The notes beneath the pieces were generated by a model. It did not search any database. It saw only the letters and a list, made by a program, of their open reading frames with translations, and was not told the DNA's origin. Positions 7,702 through 15,319 of a stretch of DNA of 36,599 nucleotides are shown piece by piece (positions within the stretch are counted from its first letter, which is position 1; each line of letters opens with the position of its first letter). A program made the position numbers and the translations under genes. Origin of the DNA: Geobacteraceae bacterium (GTDB lineage: Bacteria; Desulfobacterota; Desulfuromonadia; Geobacterales; Geobacteraceae); the NCBI GenBank assembly GCA_025356035.1, contig JANXYN010000050.1, positions 1-36,599 of the forward strand, in the 5' to 3' direction.

Positions 7702-7758
7702 GGTTGCTACTCCTGCCAGATATTTTCCCATATATACCACGAGATCGCGCAGCCGGTC

Positions 7759-7787
7759 TTGCATTTTTTTGCCAGCGGGGATAAGAT
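7759..7787 (+). promoter_or_regulatory. Possible sigma70 promoter of serA
   Basis: TTGCAT (7759-7764) and TAAGAT (7782-7787) are spaced by 17 bases, each matching four of six consensus positions. The predicted start near 7794 gives a 45-base leader to the ATG at 7841. Confidence 0.45.
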
Positions 7788-7840
7788 GCGGGTTCATTTT
7801 GATCGTAAAAAGGCAAACTTTATTTAGAGAGGGAGCGGCA

Positions 7841-9466
7841 ATGAAGGTTATCGTAACCGACGAAGTGGCCAGGGAAGGTCTGGCGTTATTGGAGCAAGAC
7901 CCGCGGGTGGAGATAGACATCCGCCTCGGGCTTTCCAAGGAAGAGCTGCTGAAGATCATCGGTGACTACGAGGTGATCATTACCCGCAGCGGCACCACCG
8001 TCGACAAGGCGCTCCTCGATGCTGCCACGAAACTGAAGCTGGTGGCCAGGGCCGGGGTCGGTATCGATAACGTGGATGTCGATTATGCAAGCTCCCGTGG
8101 GGTCATCGTCGTCAACGCCCCCTTGGGCAACACCAATAGCGCCGCCGAGCACGCCATGGCGCTGCTTCTCGCCTTCTGCCGCAACATCACCAAGGCCAAT
8201 GCGAGCCTCAAAAGCGGCGAATGGAAGCGGGCTCCCTTCACCGGCCACGAGCTGAAGGGGAAAACGGCCGGAGTGATCGGCCTTGGCAAGGTGGGGGGGC
8301 GCGTCGCCACCAGACTGAAGGCGTTCGAGTGCGAGGTGCTTGCCTGCGACCCTTATATCGCCGTCAAGCGCGCCCACGACCTGGGGGTAAAGCTCGTTTC
8401 CCACGAAGAGATCTACAAGAACTGCGACATCATCACCGTCCACACCCCCTTAACCGATGAGACCAAGGATATGATTGGGGCGCGGGAGATCGCCATGATG
8501 AAGCAAGGAGTGATTGTCATCAATGCGGCACGCGGCGGCATCATCAACGAGAAGGCGCTCCTTGACGCCTTGAATAGTGGCAAGGTCACCGGCGCGGCCC
8601 TTGACGTCTGGAGCGAGGAACCGCCGAAGACCGAGATCTTAAAGGAGCTCATCGCCAGCGAAAAGCTGGTGGTGACGCCGCACCTGGGCGCCAATACCTT
8701 CGAGGCGCAGGTGAATGTGGCGGTCGACGTCTCCCGGGAGATCCTCAACTACCTGGATGAGAAGCCCCTGGAGAACGCCGTCAACATCCCACGCTTCGAC
8801 CTGGCACTGATGGACCAGATGCGGCCGTTCCTCACCCTGATGAACGTCCTCTCAGAGTTCGTCATTCAGCTGATCGACAAGAACCCCAACCGGGTGACCT
8901 TTTCCTATTCAGGCAACATTGCCCATTACGACTGTACCCCGCTCACCGTCTGCGGACTCGCCACGCTGCTCCGGCCGATGGTTGACCAGGACGTGAACAT
9001 GGTGAATGCCAGTTTGGTGGCGGAGGGCATGGGGATCGTGGTGGAGGAGGCGAAATCGACCCAGTCGGAGGCCTTCTCCAATATGCTGACCATCACCATC
9101 GAGAGTTCCGGCAAAAAACGGACCATCTCCGGTACCCTTTTCGAGGGAGAGCCGCGTATCGTCCGGCTGCGCGATTACGCGATGGAATTTTTTCCCGCCG
9201 AGCACATGCTGCTCCTGGTCTACAACGACCGCCCCGGTATGATCGGCAAGATCGGCACCATCTTAGGCGCTCGCGACATCAACATCGCCGCCATGAACCT
9301 GGGACGGCGGGAGAAGCTGGGCGAGGCGATGGTCATCCTCTCGGTAGACTCGGCGGTGCCGCCGGAGGTGATCGAGGAGGTGCGGAAGGGGACCGACGCC
9401 AGCTTCGTCAAGCCGCTGTACATGAAGACCACCGGCTGCAGCAGAGGTTGCGGCTGCGGGATCTGA
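7841..9466 (+). CDS. serA: D-3-phosphoglycerate dehydrogenase
   Basis: This 541-residue enzyme oxidises 3-phosphoglycerate with NAD to 3-phosphohydroxypyruvate, the first step of serine synthesis. The NAD-binding motif is GLGKVG (147-152), and the catalytic trio is Arg231 (NAARGG), a Glu at 259-260 (SEEPP) and His281 (TPHLGAN). After the catalytic domain come the allosteric substrate-binding domain (about 320-450) and a C-terminal ACT domain (about 455-527, NDRPGMIG), as in long-type SerA that senses serine. The ATG at 7841 follows GAGGGAG. The odd point is a short tail after the ACT domain with Cys533, Cys537 and Cys539, which might bind a metal. It is followed by its own terminator. Confidence 0.95.
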   Translation: MKVIVTDEVAREGLALLEQDPRVEIDIRLGLSKEELLKIIGDYEVIITRSGTTVDKALLDAATKLKLVARAGVGIDNVDVDYASSRGVIVVNAPLGNTNSAAEHAMALLLAFCRNITKANASLKSGEWKRAPFTGHELKGKTAGVIGLGKVGGRVATRLKAFECEVLACDPYIAVKRAHDLGVKLVSHEEIYKNCDIITVHTPLTDETKDMIGAREIAMMKQGVIVINAARGGIINEKALLDALNSGKVTGAALDVWSEEPPKTEILKELIASEKLVVTPHLGANTFEAQVNVAVDVSREILNYLDEKPLENAVNIPRFDLALMDQMRPFLTLMNVLSEFVIQLIDKNPNRVTFSYSGNIAHYDCTPLTVCGLATLLRPMVDQDVNMVNASLVAEGMGIVVEEAKSTQSEAFSNMLTITIESSGKKRTISGTLFEGEPRIVRLRDYAMEFFPAEHMLLLVYNDRPGMIGKIGTILGARDINIAAMNLGRREKLGEAMVILSVDSAVPPEVIEEVRKGTDASFVKPLYMKTTGCSRGCGCGI

Positions 9467-9477
9467 ATTTAACAACA

Positions 9478-9505
9478 AAGCCCCGGCAGAGATGCTGGGG
9501 CTTTT
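9478..9505 (+). terminator. Intrinsic terminator after serA
   Basis: An 11-bp stem (9478-9488 with 9493-9503, one G-U pair) with loop GAGA is followed by TTTT. Confidence 0.9.
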
Positions 9506-9574
9506 CGTTTCTTGTTCTTCTCCTTCAAATATAAACCAATAGGTATTTATGTTCTCAAAATTACTGCTAAATAA

Positions 9575-9904
9575 GTGTATATTTTTTTGATTCTTATTGT
9601 ACTAGGAACTATTATAGGAATAATTATAGGGGGCTTTGCATATTTTGTCTCTTCTATTACGATGTGTTGGTTGAGTAAAAAGAAGTTAAAAATTATATTC
9701 ATTGGCTTTATTGTAATAGGTTTTATTATGGGGGTAATCGCGGCTATTAGGGTGAATTCATTGATAATAGAAAGAATGTCTGGAATGAATCACTCTGCGA
9801 CCCCTGACGGGGTCGGGATTTTTGTCGTTACCGTTCCGGGGATGTCGGCCTGCGGCCTCTATCCCCGGCTAATGGCTGGCATCCCTCCGGGATGCGGGCT
9901 GTGA
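9575..9904 (+). CDS. AT-rich membrane ORF, probably truncated
   Basis: The open frame encodes 109 residues. The first ~73 are strongly hydrophobic with two membrane segments (about 2-28 and 38-60) and a basic loop (SKKKLK), written in DNA far richer in A and T than its surroundings. The last ~36 residues are read through a GC-rich three-hairpin element (9797-9898) and do not look like protein. No ribosome site precedes the GTG at 9575. I read this as a remnant of a foreign or decayed membrane gene whose 3' end has been replaced by the repeat. The function is unknown and expression is doubtful. Confidence 0.35.
   Translation: MYIFLILIVLGTIIGIIIGGFAYFVSSITMCWLSKKKLKIIFIGFIVIGFIMGVIAAIRVNSLIIERMSGMNHSATPDGVGIFVVTVPGMSACGLYPRLMAGIPPGCGL
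9797..9898. repeat. Compact element of three consecutive hairpins
   Basis: Three perfect stems lie in a row. CGACCCC and GGGGTCG enclose TGAC. CCGGGGAT and ATCCCCGG enclose an inner GGCC-TGC-GGCC hairpin. GCATCCC and GGGATGC enclose TCC. The change from AT-rich to GC-rich DNA is abrupt at the left edge. Confidence 0.75.
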
Positions 9905-9920
9905 AAAAGCCGGAGAGAAG

Positions 9921-10307
9921 ATGCAGTGGCCTAATCTGGTTGCGCTAAAAGGGCTGAAGTGGTGGGGGTGGCTGGCCGTTCGTTTTGGCTTTTATTCGCT
10001 CCTCTTCACCCTGCTGCGGGTTGGCAATCAGAGCCAAAATCAGTCCCTGATCGGTTTGAGCAGCGGCATCCTGTATGCCGATTACCTTACCTGGCTGATG
10101 CGGAAGCTGTTTAAACTGGCGTTTAGCGCGGAATTTGTTTTGGAAGGGGCCCTGAACGTAATGCTGGCCATTGTCATAATGAAATTCACCGGGATCGCAA
10201 TGCCAACCGACGGCGACGGCCTGGCGTTCGGCTTCATCGCTTTTTTATTCACGGCCGGGATAAAGCTGGCCGCGTACATGTTTGAAGCAGTCGAGCAAAC
10301 ACTTTGA
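9921..10307 (+). CDS. Membrane protein, unknown function
   Basis: This is a 128-residue protein with hydrophobic segments at about 19-35, 73-92 and 102-122 and a tryptophan-rich, basic N-terminus (LKGLKWWGWLAVR), so it should sit in the inner membrane. I do not recognise the family. The ATG at 9921 follows GGAGAG closely. Base composition is normal for the window, unlike the preceding AT-rich frame. It ends before a bidirectional terminator that it shares with the convergent DAHP synthase gene. There is no contextual clue to its role. Confidence 0.65.
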   Translation: MQWPNLVALKGLKWWGWLAVRFGFYSLLFTLLRVGNQSQNQSLIGLSSGILYADYLTWLMRKLFKLAFSAEFVLEGALNVMLAIVIMKFTGIAMPTDGDGLAFGFIAFLFTAGIKLAAYMFEAVEQTL

Positions 10308-10340
10308 GGTGCAGGCGAGGATTTGATCTCAACATAAGAA

Positions 10341-10375
10341 CCAGGTTAGGCGGAAGAGTGGTAGCGCCAACCTGG
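10341..10375. other. Hairpin downstream of membrane gene
   Basis: CCAGGTT and GGCG pair with CGCC and AACCTGG, leaving one bulged A. The loop holds GCGGAAGAGTGG, which is exactly complementary to 10443-10454 on the far side of the terminator. Confidence 0.55.
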
Positions 10376-10388
10376 CCCAATCCCCATG

Positions 10389-10415
10389 AAAAAAGGCCCT
10401 TTCGGGGCCTTTTTT
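10389..10415. terminator. Bidirectional intrinsic terminator
   Basis: AAAAAAGGCCC (10389-10399) pairs with GGGCCTTTTTT (10405-10415). The A and T tracts on either side let it stop transcription both from the membrane gene (+) and from the DAHP synthase gene (-). Confidence 0.9.
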
Positions 10416-10461
10416 GCTTCTATCTAGGGCAGAGATATGCTTCCACTCTTCCGCGCGCGAT

Positions 10462-11529
10462 CTATGCCTGCAGCTTTCTGCCGCCGCACTTCTTCAGTTT
10501 TTGGTGCGCCTCCCGCAGGATCTTTTCCGTGGTGGCCCAGTCGATGCATTTGTCGGTGATCGAGACGCCGTATTTGAGCTTGGTGAGGTCATCGGAGAGG
10601 TTCTGACTCCCCGCCTCCAGGAAGCTCTCGATCATCACCCCTGAGATGGAGCGATTCCCCGCGCCGATCTGCTCGATGACGCTTGCCAGAACCGCCGGCT
10701 GTTTTTCGTGGTCCTTCTCCGAGTTGCCGTGGCTGCAGTCGACCATCATGGTCGGGAAGAGGCCTGCCTTGCCGAGCATCTCCTCGGTCCTGGCGATATC
10801 TTCCGGCGCGTAGTTCGGTTTTTTCCCGCCGCGCAGCACCATGTGGACGTCGGGGTTGCCGGTGGTCTGGATGATGGAGGTCTGTCCCTCCCGGTTGATG
10901 CCGAGGAAGCTGTGCGAGTGTAGGGCGGCCTTCATGGCGTCGATGGCCACCTGCAGGTTACCGTCGGTGCCGTTTTTGAAGCCGATCGGGAAAGATAGAC
11001 CACTCGCCATTTCTCGGTGGGTCTGGGATTCGGTGGTGCGGGCGCCGATCGCCCCCCAGGAGAGATGGTCTGCCAGGTATTCCGGGGTGATTGGGTCGAG
11101 CATCTCGGTCGCCACCGGCAGTTTCATGCTGGTGATGTCACAGAGAAGCCGCCGGGCAATGCCGAGTCCCTTGGAGATCTGGTGGCTGCCGTTCATGTCC
11201 GGGTCGTTGATCACGCCCTTCCAGCCGATGGTGGTACGGGGCTTCTCGAAGTAGACGCGCATGATCAGGAACAGCTGGTCGGAGAGTTCCTCCCCCAGCC
11301 GGGCCAGCCGTCCCGCGTAGTCGAGGGCCGCTTTTGGATCGTGAATGGAACAGGGCCCCACCACCACCATCAGCCGTGGGTCGAGTCCCCTCAGGATATT
11401 CTTGATGTGGACACGACTGGCGGCCACAAATTCGCTCGACTCTTCGGATTGGGGGAACACCTGGCGCAGGTCGGCGGGGGCGATGATCGGGGTGATGCTT
11501 TTTATCTTAAGGTTGTTGGTCTTGATCAT
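10462..11529 (-). CDS. aroG: 3-deoxy-7-phosphoheptulonate (DAHP) synthase, class I
   Basis: This 355-residue enzyme condenses phosphoenolpyruvate with erythrose 4-phosphate, the entry step of the shikimate pathway to aromatic amino acids. It is of the AroF/AroG/AroH type, with VVVGPCSIHDP carrying the metal-ligand Cys60, followed by the conserved MRVYFEKPRTTIGWKG, GARTTESQTHRE and MVDCSHGNSEKDH blocks. Length and residue numbering nearly match E. coli AroG. The symbol is by similarity, since which aromatic amino acid inhibits it cannot be told here. The ATG at 11529 has AAGGA about 9 bases upstream. A promoter with an operator-like palindrome precedes it, so repression by an aromatic-responsive factor is a reasonable guess. 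Confidence 0.93.
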   Translation of the reverse strand: MIKTNNLKIKSITPIIAPADLRQVFPQSEESSEFVAASRVHIKNILRGLDPRLMVVVGPCSIHDPKAALDYAGRLARLGEELSDQLFLIMRVYFEKPRTTIGWKGVINDPDMNGSHQISKGLGIARRLLCDITSMKLPVATEMLDPITPEYLADHLSWGAIGARTTESQTHREMASGLSFPIGFKNGTDGNLQVAIDAMKAALHSHSFLGINREGQTSIIQTTGNPDVHMVLRGGKKPNYAPEDIARTEEMLGKAGLFPTMMVDCSHGNSEKDHEKQPAVLASVIEQIGAGNRSISGVMIESFLEAGSQNLSDDLTKLKYGVSITDKCIDWATTEKILREAHQKLKKCGGRKLQA

Positions 11530-11567
11530 GGGTGGTTATCCTTCTGCTTTGGCTGGGTGGAATGTGC

Positions 11568-11605
11568 AACCGTTATAATGTAACGGTTTTCCCGAATAAA
11601 GTCAA
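11568..11605 (-). promoter_or_regulatory. Probable DAHP synthase promoter overlapped by an inverted repeat
   Basis: On the minus strand TTGACT (11605-11600) is followed after 17 bases by TACATT (11582-11577). A perfect inverted repeat, AACCGTTA-TAATG-TAACGGTT (11568-11588), covers the -10 box and the likely start. A repressor bound there would block transcription, but the cognate regulator is unknown. Confidence 0.55.
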
Positions 11606-11639
11606 AACAGAAAGAAGCTGGATTGTTGGTCAGCTGGTC

Positions 11640-12299
11640 TCATTTCCCCAGGGTCTTCTGCCCCGGCTTCCAGCCAAGCGGGCAGAGTTCACCGGTCTGG
11701 AGTGCCTCCAGCACCCGCAGCACCTCGTCGACATTTCTCCCAACCGATAGATTGTGGACCACTTGGTACTGCAGATTACCGTTCGGGTCGATGATGAACA
11801 GGGCGCGCAGCGCTACCCCCTGTTCTTCGTCAAGGCAGCCGTAGCTTCGCGACACCTCCTTGGTGATATCTGACAGGAGCGGAAAGCGGAGCGTGCCGAG
11901 GTCGCCCCGTTCGATCCAGGCCAGGTGCGAGTATTTGCTGTCCACCGAAGCACCCAGCACGATAGCATTGAGCTTTTTGAACGCATCGAACGCCTTGTCG
12001 AAGCCGGTGATCTCGGTGGGGCAGACATAGGTGAAGTCGAGAGGGTAAAAGAACAGCACCACCCATTTCCCACGGTAGTCCACCAGCCGCACGTTTTTGA
12101 ATTCGCGGTTGAGCACGGCATCCATGGCAAAGCTCGGGGCGGGCTTGCCCACCTTCGCCTGGCTCTGGAATGTGTTTGCCCCCGCTTGCGGCGTGCTCTG
12201 GAATAAGCCGGGGTCTGCCTGTGCCAGGTGTGTAACCATTGCAGTCGGGATGAGGAGCGCTGCCACTGCTGCCATTGTCTTCCATCGGAAACTGATCAC
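11640..12299 (-). CDS. Exported typical 2-Cys peroxiredoxin
   Basis: This 219-residue peroxiredoxin of the AhpC/Prx1 type reduces hydrogen peroxide and organic peroxides with a cysteine thiol. The peroxidatic Cys93 sits in FTYVCPTEI and the resolving Cys206 in ELCPLGWKPGQ, so it forms the usual intersubunit disulfide. Unlike most family members it has an N-terminal hydrophobic signal (about residues 8-26) and a short linker before the catalytic domain, which points to a periplasmic location. The GTG at 12299 is chosen because AAGGAAAGG lies 8 bases before it. An ATG eight codons in is possible. The gene is divergent from the cyclophilin gene. Its reductant in the periplasm is not evident. Confidence 0.92.
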   Translation of the reverse strand: MISFRWKTMAAVAALLIPTAMVTHLAQADPGLFQSTPQAGANTFQSQAKVGKPAPSFAMDAVLNREFKNVRLVDYRGKWVVLFFYPLDFTYVCPTEITGFDKAFDAFKKLNAIVLGASVDSKYSHLAWIERGDLGTLRFPLLSDITKEVSRSYGCLDEEQGVALRALFIIDPNGNLQYQVVHNLSVGRNVDEVLRVLEALQTGELCPLGWKPGQKTLGK

Positions 12300-12488
12300 G
12301 TGGGTTTCCTTTCCTTAGCCGGATGGTAATTTGCCTTAAGCATACCCGAAGCGCGGGACTTTGCAACTGTGGGTCAATGGGGCCGAAAAAAATTTCACTT
12401 CCAGGGAAATTGTGATAAAAAGGAAGAGTCAGATTTTCACGCCGGCGCTTTTGGCACCGAAGGCGCACGACATTCAAAGGAGATGCTT

Positions 12489-13004
12489 ATGGCAGAAGAG
12501 AAAAACCCCCAGGTTCTGATGGAAACCTCCATGGGGAACATCACGATTGAACTATTCAAAGACAAGGCCCCCATTTCCGTGCGCAACTTTCTTACCTATG
12601 TGAAAGAAGGCTACTATGACGGGTTGATTTTCCACCGGGTCATCAAGAATTTCATGGTGCAGGGGGGCGGGCTGGACACCGAGATGCAGCCGAAAAAAAC
12701 CAAGTTCGCCATCAAAAACGAGGCGACCAACGGCCTGGCCAACAAGCGCGGCACGCTGGCCATGGCGAGGACCAGCGTTGTGGATAGCGCCACCTCCCAG
12801 TTCTTCATCAACGTGGTAGACAACGGCTTTCTTGATCATTCGGGGAAAAGTCCCGATCAGTTCGGCTACGCGGTGTTCGCTCAGGTCACTGAAGGGATGG
12901 AGGTAGTGGATGCCATTCGCGAGGTGAAGACCGGCTCCAAGGGAGGCCACTCGGATGTGCCGCTGGAACCGGTATACATCAAGTCGCTGAAGGTCATCGA
13001 GTAG
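12489..13004 (+). CDS. ppiB: Cyclophilin-type peptidyl-prolyl cis-trans isomerase
   Basis: This 171-residue cyclophilin catalyses cis-trans isomerisation of Xaa-Pro bonds during protein folding. The active-site blocks are [13 protein letters not shown] (with the catalytic Arg), the LAMAR segment and [10 protein letters not shown]. It lacks a signal peptide, so it is cytosolic and closest to the PpiB type. The tryptophan important for cyclosporin binding in eukaryotic forms is absent, as is usual in bacteria. The ATG at 12489 has GGAG 6 bases upstream. An earlier in-frame ATG at 12483 overlaps that ribosome site. It is followed by a strong terminator. Confidence 0.93.
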   Translation: MAEEKNPQVLMETSMGNITIELFKDKAPISVRNFLTYVKEGYYDGLIFHRVIKNFMVQGGGLDTEMQPKKTKFAIKNEATNGLANKRGTLAMARTSVVDSATSQFFINVVDNGFLDHSGKSPDQFGYAVFAQVTEGMEVVDAIREVKTGSKGGHSDVPLEPVYIKSLKVIE

Positions 13005-13034
13005 GGCGTAGCGTCAGTCTATGTTGGAGAATGC

Positions 13035-13071
13035 AACAAGGCCGCCGGAAATATTCCAGCGGCCTTGTTTG
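13035..13071 (+). terminator. Intrinsic terminator after cyclophilin gene
   Basis: ACAAGGCCGC (13036-13045) pairs with GCGGCCTTGT (13059-13068), with a further GG-CC pair inside, followed by TTT. Confidence 0.85.
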
Positions 13072-13111
13072 TGTCACGGAAAGTGCCATGGCAGCTTTTA
13101 ATCCTAAAAAA

Positions 13112-13236
13112 TTATCCACGAAGGACACAAAGATACACGAAGGAAATCAGATCGCCAATAAACCGTGTTTACCATTACGGAGCTAATCAACAAAGATTGT
13201 TATTCTTTGGTGGAACTTCGTGTCCTTCGTGGATAA
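13112..13236. repeat. Inverted-end intergenic element, CCACGAAGGACAC type
   Basis: The left end TTATCCACGAAGGACAC and the right end GTGTCCTTCGTGGATAA are exact inverted copies (13112-13128 and 13220-13236). The left arm continues quasi-periodically (CACAAAGATA, CACGAAGG). The 125-base unit has no gene. It shares its architecture with elements at 18742, 29254 and 31679. Confidence 0.8.
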
Positions 13237-13250
13237 ATGCCTTTTCCAGA

Positions 13251-13823
13251 TTAATAGTTTTCGCCGAGAATCTCGAAATGAGCCTTCGCATGGGCGCAGG
13301 CCGGGCAGGCGTCCGGGGCCTCGTTGCCGGAATGGAGGTAGCCGCAGTTCCGGCAGCGCCAGACCTCTGGCTGCTCGCGCTTGAATACCCGGTTCAGTTC
13401 GATGTTGCGGAGCAGATCGAGGTAGCGTTTTTCATGCTGTTTTTCTGCCACCGCAATCGCCAGGAAGATTTTGGCAGTACCCTCAAAACCTTCCTGCCGG
13501 GCAACCGCGGCAAATTCGGGGTACATCTGGGTATGCTCATAGTGCTCGCCGCCAGCCGATTCCTTCAGGTTTTCGGCGGTGGTGCCGATTTTGCCGGCCG
13601 GGAACGTGGCGGTGATCTCTGCCTCGCCGCCTTCCAGCAGCTTGAAGAGGCGCTTGGCGTGCTCGCGCTCCTGGTTGGCAGTTTCCTCGAAAATATCGGC
13701 AATCTGGACATATCCGTCATTGCGCGCCTTGGCGGCGAAATAGGTGTAGCGGTTGCGTGCCTGGCTTTCCCCGGCAAATGCAGTAAGGATGTTTTTTTCC
13801 GTTTTAGAACCCTTCAGATCCAT
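13251..13823 (-). CDS. rbr: Rubrerythrin
   Basis: This 190-residue non-haem iron protein reduces hydrogen peroxide to water in the cytoplasm of anaerobes. The N-terminal ferritin-like diiron domain carries Glu19 and the ExxH pair Glu52/His55 (NQEREHAKR), then the second ExxH in VAEKQHEKRY. The C-terminal rubredoxin domain has two Cys-x2-Cys pairs, CRNC and CPAC, 12 residues apart, for the Fe(SCys)4 centre. Length and order are normal for classical rubrerythrin. The ATG at 13823 has AAGGAG 7 bases upstream. It would complement the exported peroxiredoxin nearby in handling peroxide in a different compartment. Confidence 0.96.
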   Translation of the reverse strand: MDLKGSKTEKNILTAFAGESQARNRYTYFAAKARNDGYVQIADIFEETANQEREHAKRLFKLLEGGEAEITATFPAGKIGTTAENLKESAGGEHYEHTQMYPEFAAVARQEGFEGTAKIFLAIAVAEKQHEKRYLDLLRNIELNRVFKREQPEVWRCRNCGYLHSGNEAPDACPACAHAKAHFEILGENY

Positions 13824-13933
13824 CGCTTATCTCCTTTTCGGTTTCGCTGCGCCTGGTACAAGTTCGAGACAGTTTAACGCAACAGTGTCTGCTGTGCAAG
13901 CGGTTTGCATGATAAAGCTGGTCCGGCCGGTTT

Positions 13934-15316
13934 TCAGGCGGCGCCACCCACCGTGATTGCCGAGATGAGAAGGGTTGGCTGGGCATCCGATACCGGTACC
14001 CCTTGGCCGTCTTTGCCGCAGGTGCCGATGCCGAAGCCGAGATCACTGCCGACCTTTTCTACCCGCTGAAGGATCTCCGGGCCATTGCCGGTTAGAGTGG
14101 CGCCCCGCACCGGTTCGCCGATGGCCCCGTTTTCGATGAGATATCCTTCGGAGACCTCGAAGACAAAATCGCCATTGACGGTGTTGACCTGACCTCCCCC
14201 CATTTTTTTGACGAAGAGGCCGCGCTGCACCCCTTTCAGGATCGACTCGGGGGGGGTGGAGCCCGGCGCGATCAGGGTGTTGGTCATGCGGACGATGGGC
14301 TTGGCGTGGTATGACTCGCGCCGGCCGTTGCCCGTTGAACGACAGCCGTCTTTCATGGCGGACAGGCGGTCATACATGTACCCCTTCAGGATGCCGTTTT
14401 CCACCAGCACGGTCCGTTGGGCCGGTGTTCCTTCATCATCAAAGGAAAACGAGCCACGAGCATGGGGGATGGTAGAGTCGTCAATGACGGTCACCAGCGG
14501 TGAGGCCACCTGCATGCCGAGCTTCCCACTATAGACCGAGACGCCGGACTGTGCCAGATCGGCCTCCAGGCCATGGCCAATTGCCTCGTGGACCATGGTG
14601 CCACCAGCCTCTGAAGAGAAGACTACCGGCATCATGCCGCCCGGGGCCTTGCGCGCAGTAAGCATTAGCAGTGCCCTGCGGCAGGCGGTCAGTGCGATCT
14701 GCTCGACCGCATTGCCGTCCAGCAATTCCAGCCCTCGAAAGCCGCCGATCGGTTCGTAGCCGGTCTGGATCAGCTCTCCCTCGCCAGCCACCACCTGGGC
14801 CATGAACACCATGCCGGTGCGACTGTTTTCGATGAATTCACCAGCGGAATTGGCAATCTGGGTAGTGACCTTGCTGTCCCGGTAGACCACCATCACCTGC
14901 CGGATTCTGGGGTCCGCGCCCCTGGCAGCAAGATTGGCACGATTGACCAGCGCCACCTTATCCAGGAGTGGCACCTGTGCCGGCGGCATTGTAATCGGAA
15001 AGCCGCTGCCGACCCTTTTGGGGCGCATATCGATGGCGCTGCCGAAGGAGTTCCCCTTGACTGCCCGGCTCACGGTTTCCGCCAGCGCAACGAGGGCGCT
15101 TTCCGTCACCTCGTTTGTGTAGGCATAGGCGGTCCGCAGGTCGGAGATGACGCGGATGCCTACGCCCCGGTCGGTCCCGGCGATCACTTTCTCGATCTTG
15201 CCGTCCTCACAGGCGATGGCCGTGGCGGAGCCTTCCTCAAAGTAGATGTCAGCAAACTCACCGCCACCGTTCAAGGCCTTGCGCAATACCCTGGAAATAT
15301 CGATTTGGTCGAGCAC
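13934..15316 (-). CDS. tldD: Metalloprotease TldD
   Basis: This 460-residue protein is TldD, the metal-carrying subunit of the TldD/TldE protease that degrades unfolded peptides and matures some modified peptides. The zinc motif HEAIGH is at residues 243-248 in the context GGTMVHEAIGHGLEAD, typical of TldD and absent from the TldE partner. The conserved C-terminal GNGRRESYHAKPIVRMTNT block is also present. Translation probably begins at a GTG at 15316, with GGAGGG upstream inside the end of the preceding small gene, whose stop is only 3 bases away. No tldE is present in the window. Confidence 0.94.
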   Translation of the reverse strand: MLDQIDISRVLRKALNGGGEFADIYFEEGSATAIACEDGKIEKVIAGTDRGVGIRVISDLRTAYAYTNEVTESALVALAETVSRAVKGNSFGSAIDMRPKRVGSGFPITMPPAQVPLLDKVALVNRANLAARGADPRIRQVMVVYRDSKVTTQIANSAGEFIENSRTGMVFMAQVVAGEGELIQTGYEPIGGFRGLELLDGNAVEQIALTACRRALLMLTARKAPGGMMPVVFSSEAGGTMVHEAIGHGLEADLAQSGVSVYSGKLGMQVASPLVTVIDDSTIPHARGSFSFDDEGTPAQRTVLVENGILKGYMYDRLSAMKDGCRSTGNGRRESYHAKPIVRMTNTLIAPGSTPPESILKGVQRGLFVKKMGGGQVNTVNGDFVFEVSEGYLIENGAIGEPVRGATLTGNGPEILQRVEKVGSDLGFGIGTCGKDGQGVPVSDAQPTLLISAITVGGAA

Positions 15317-15319
15317 TGG

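Noticed and set aside
12320-12488. Promoters in the divergent peroxiredoxin-cyclophilin gap
   Set aside because: Several half-matches (for example TTTCAC with GATAAA near 12390-12420) are present but none is convincing enough to list.
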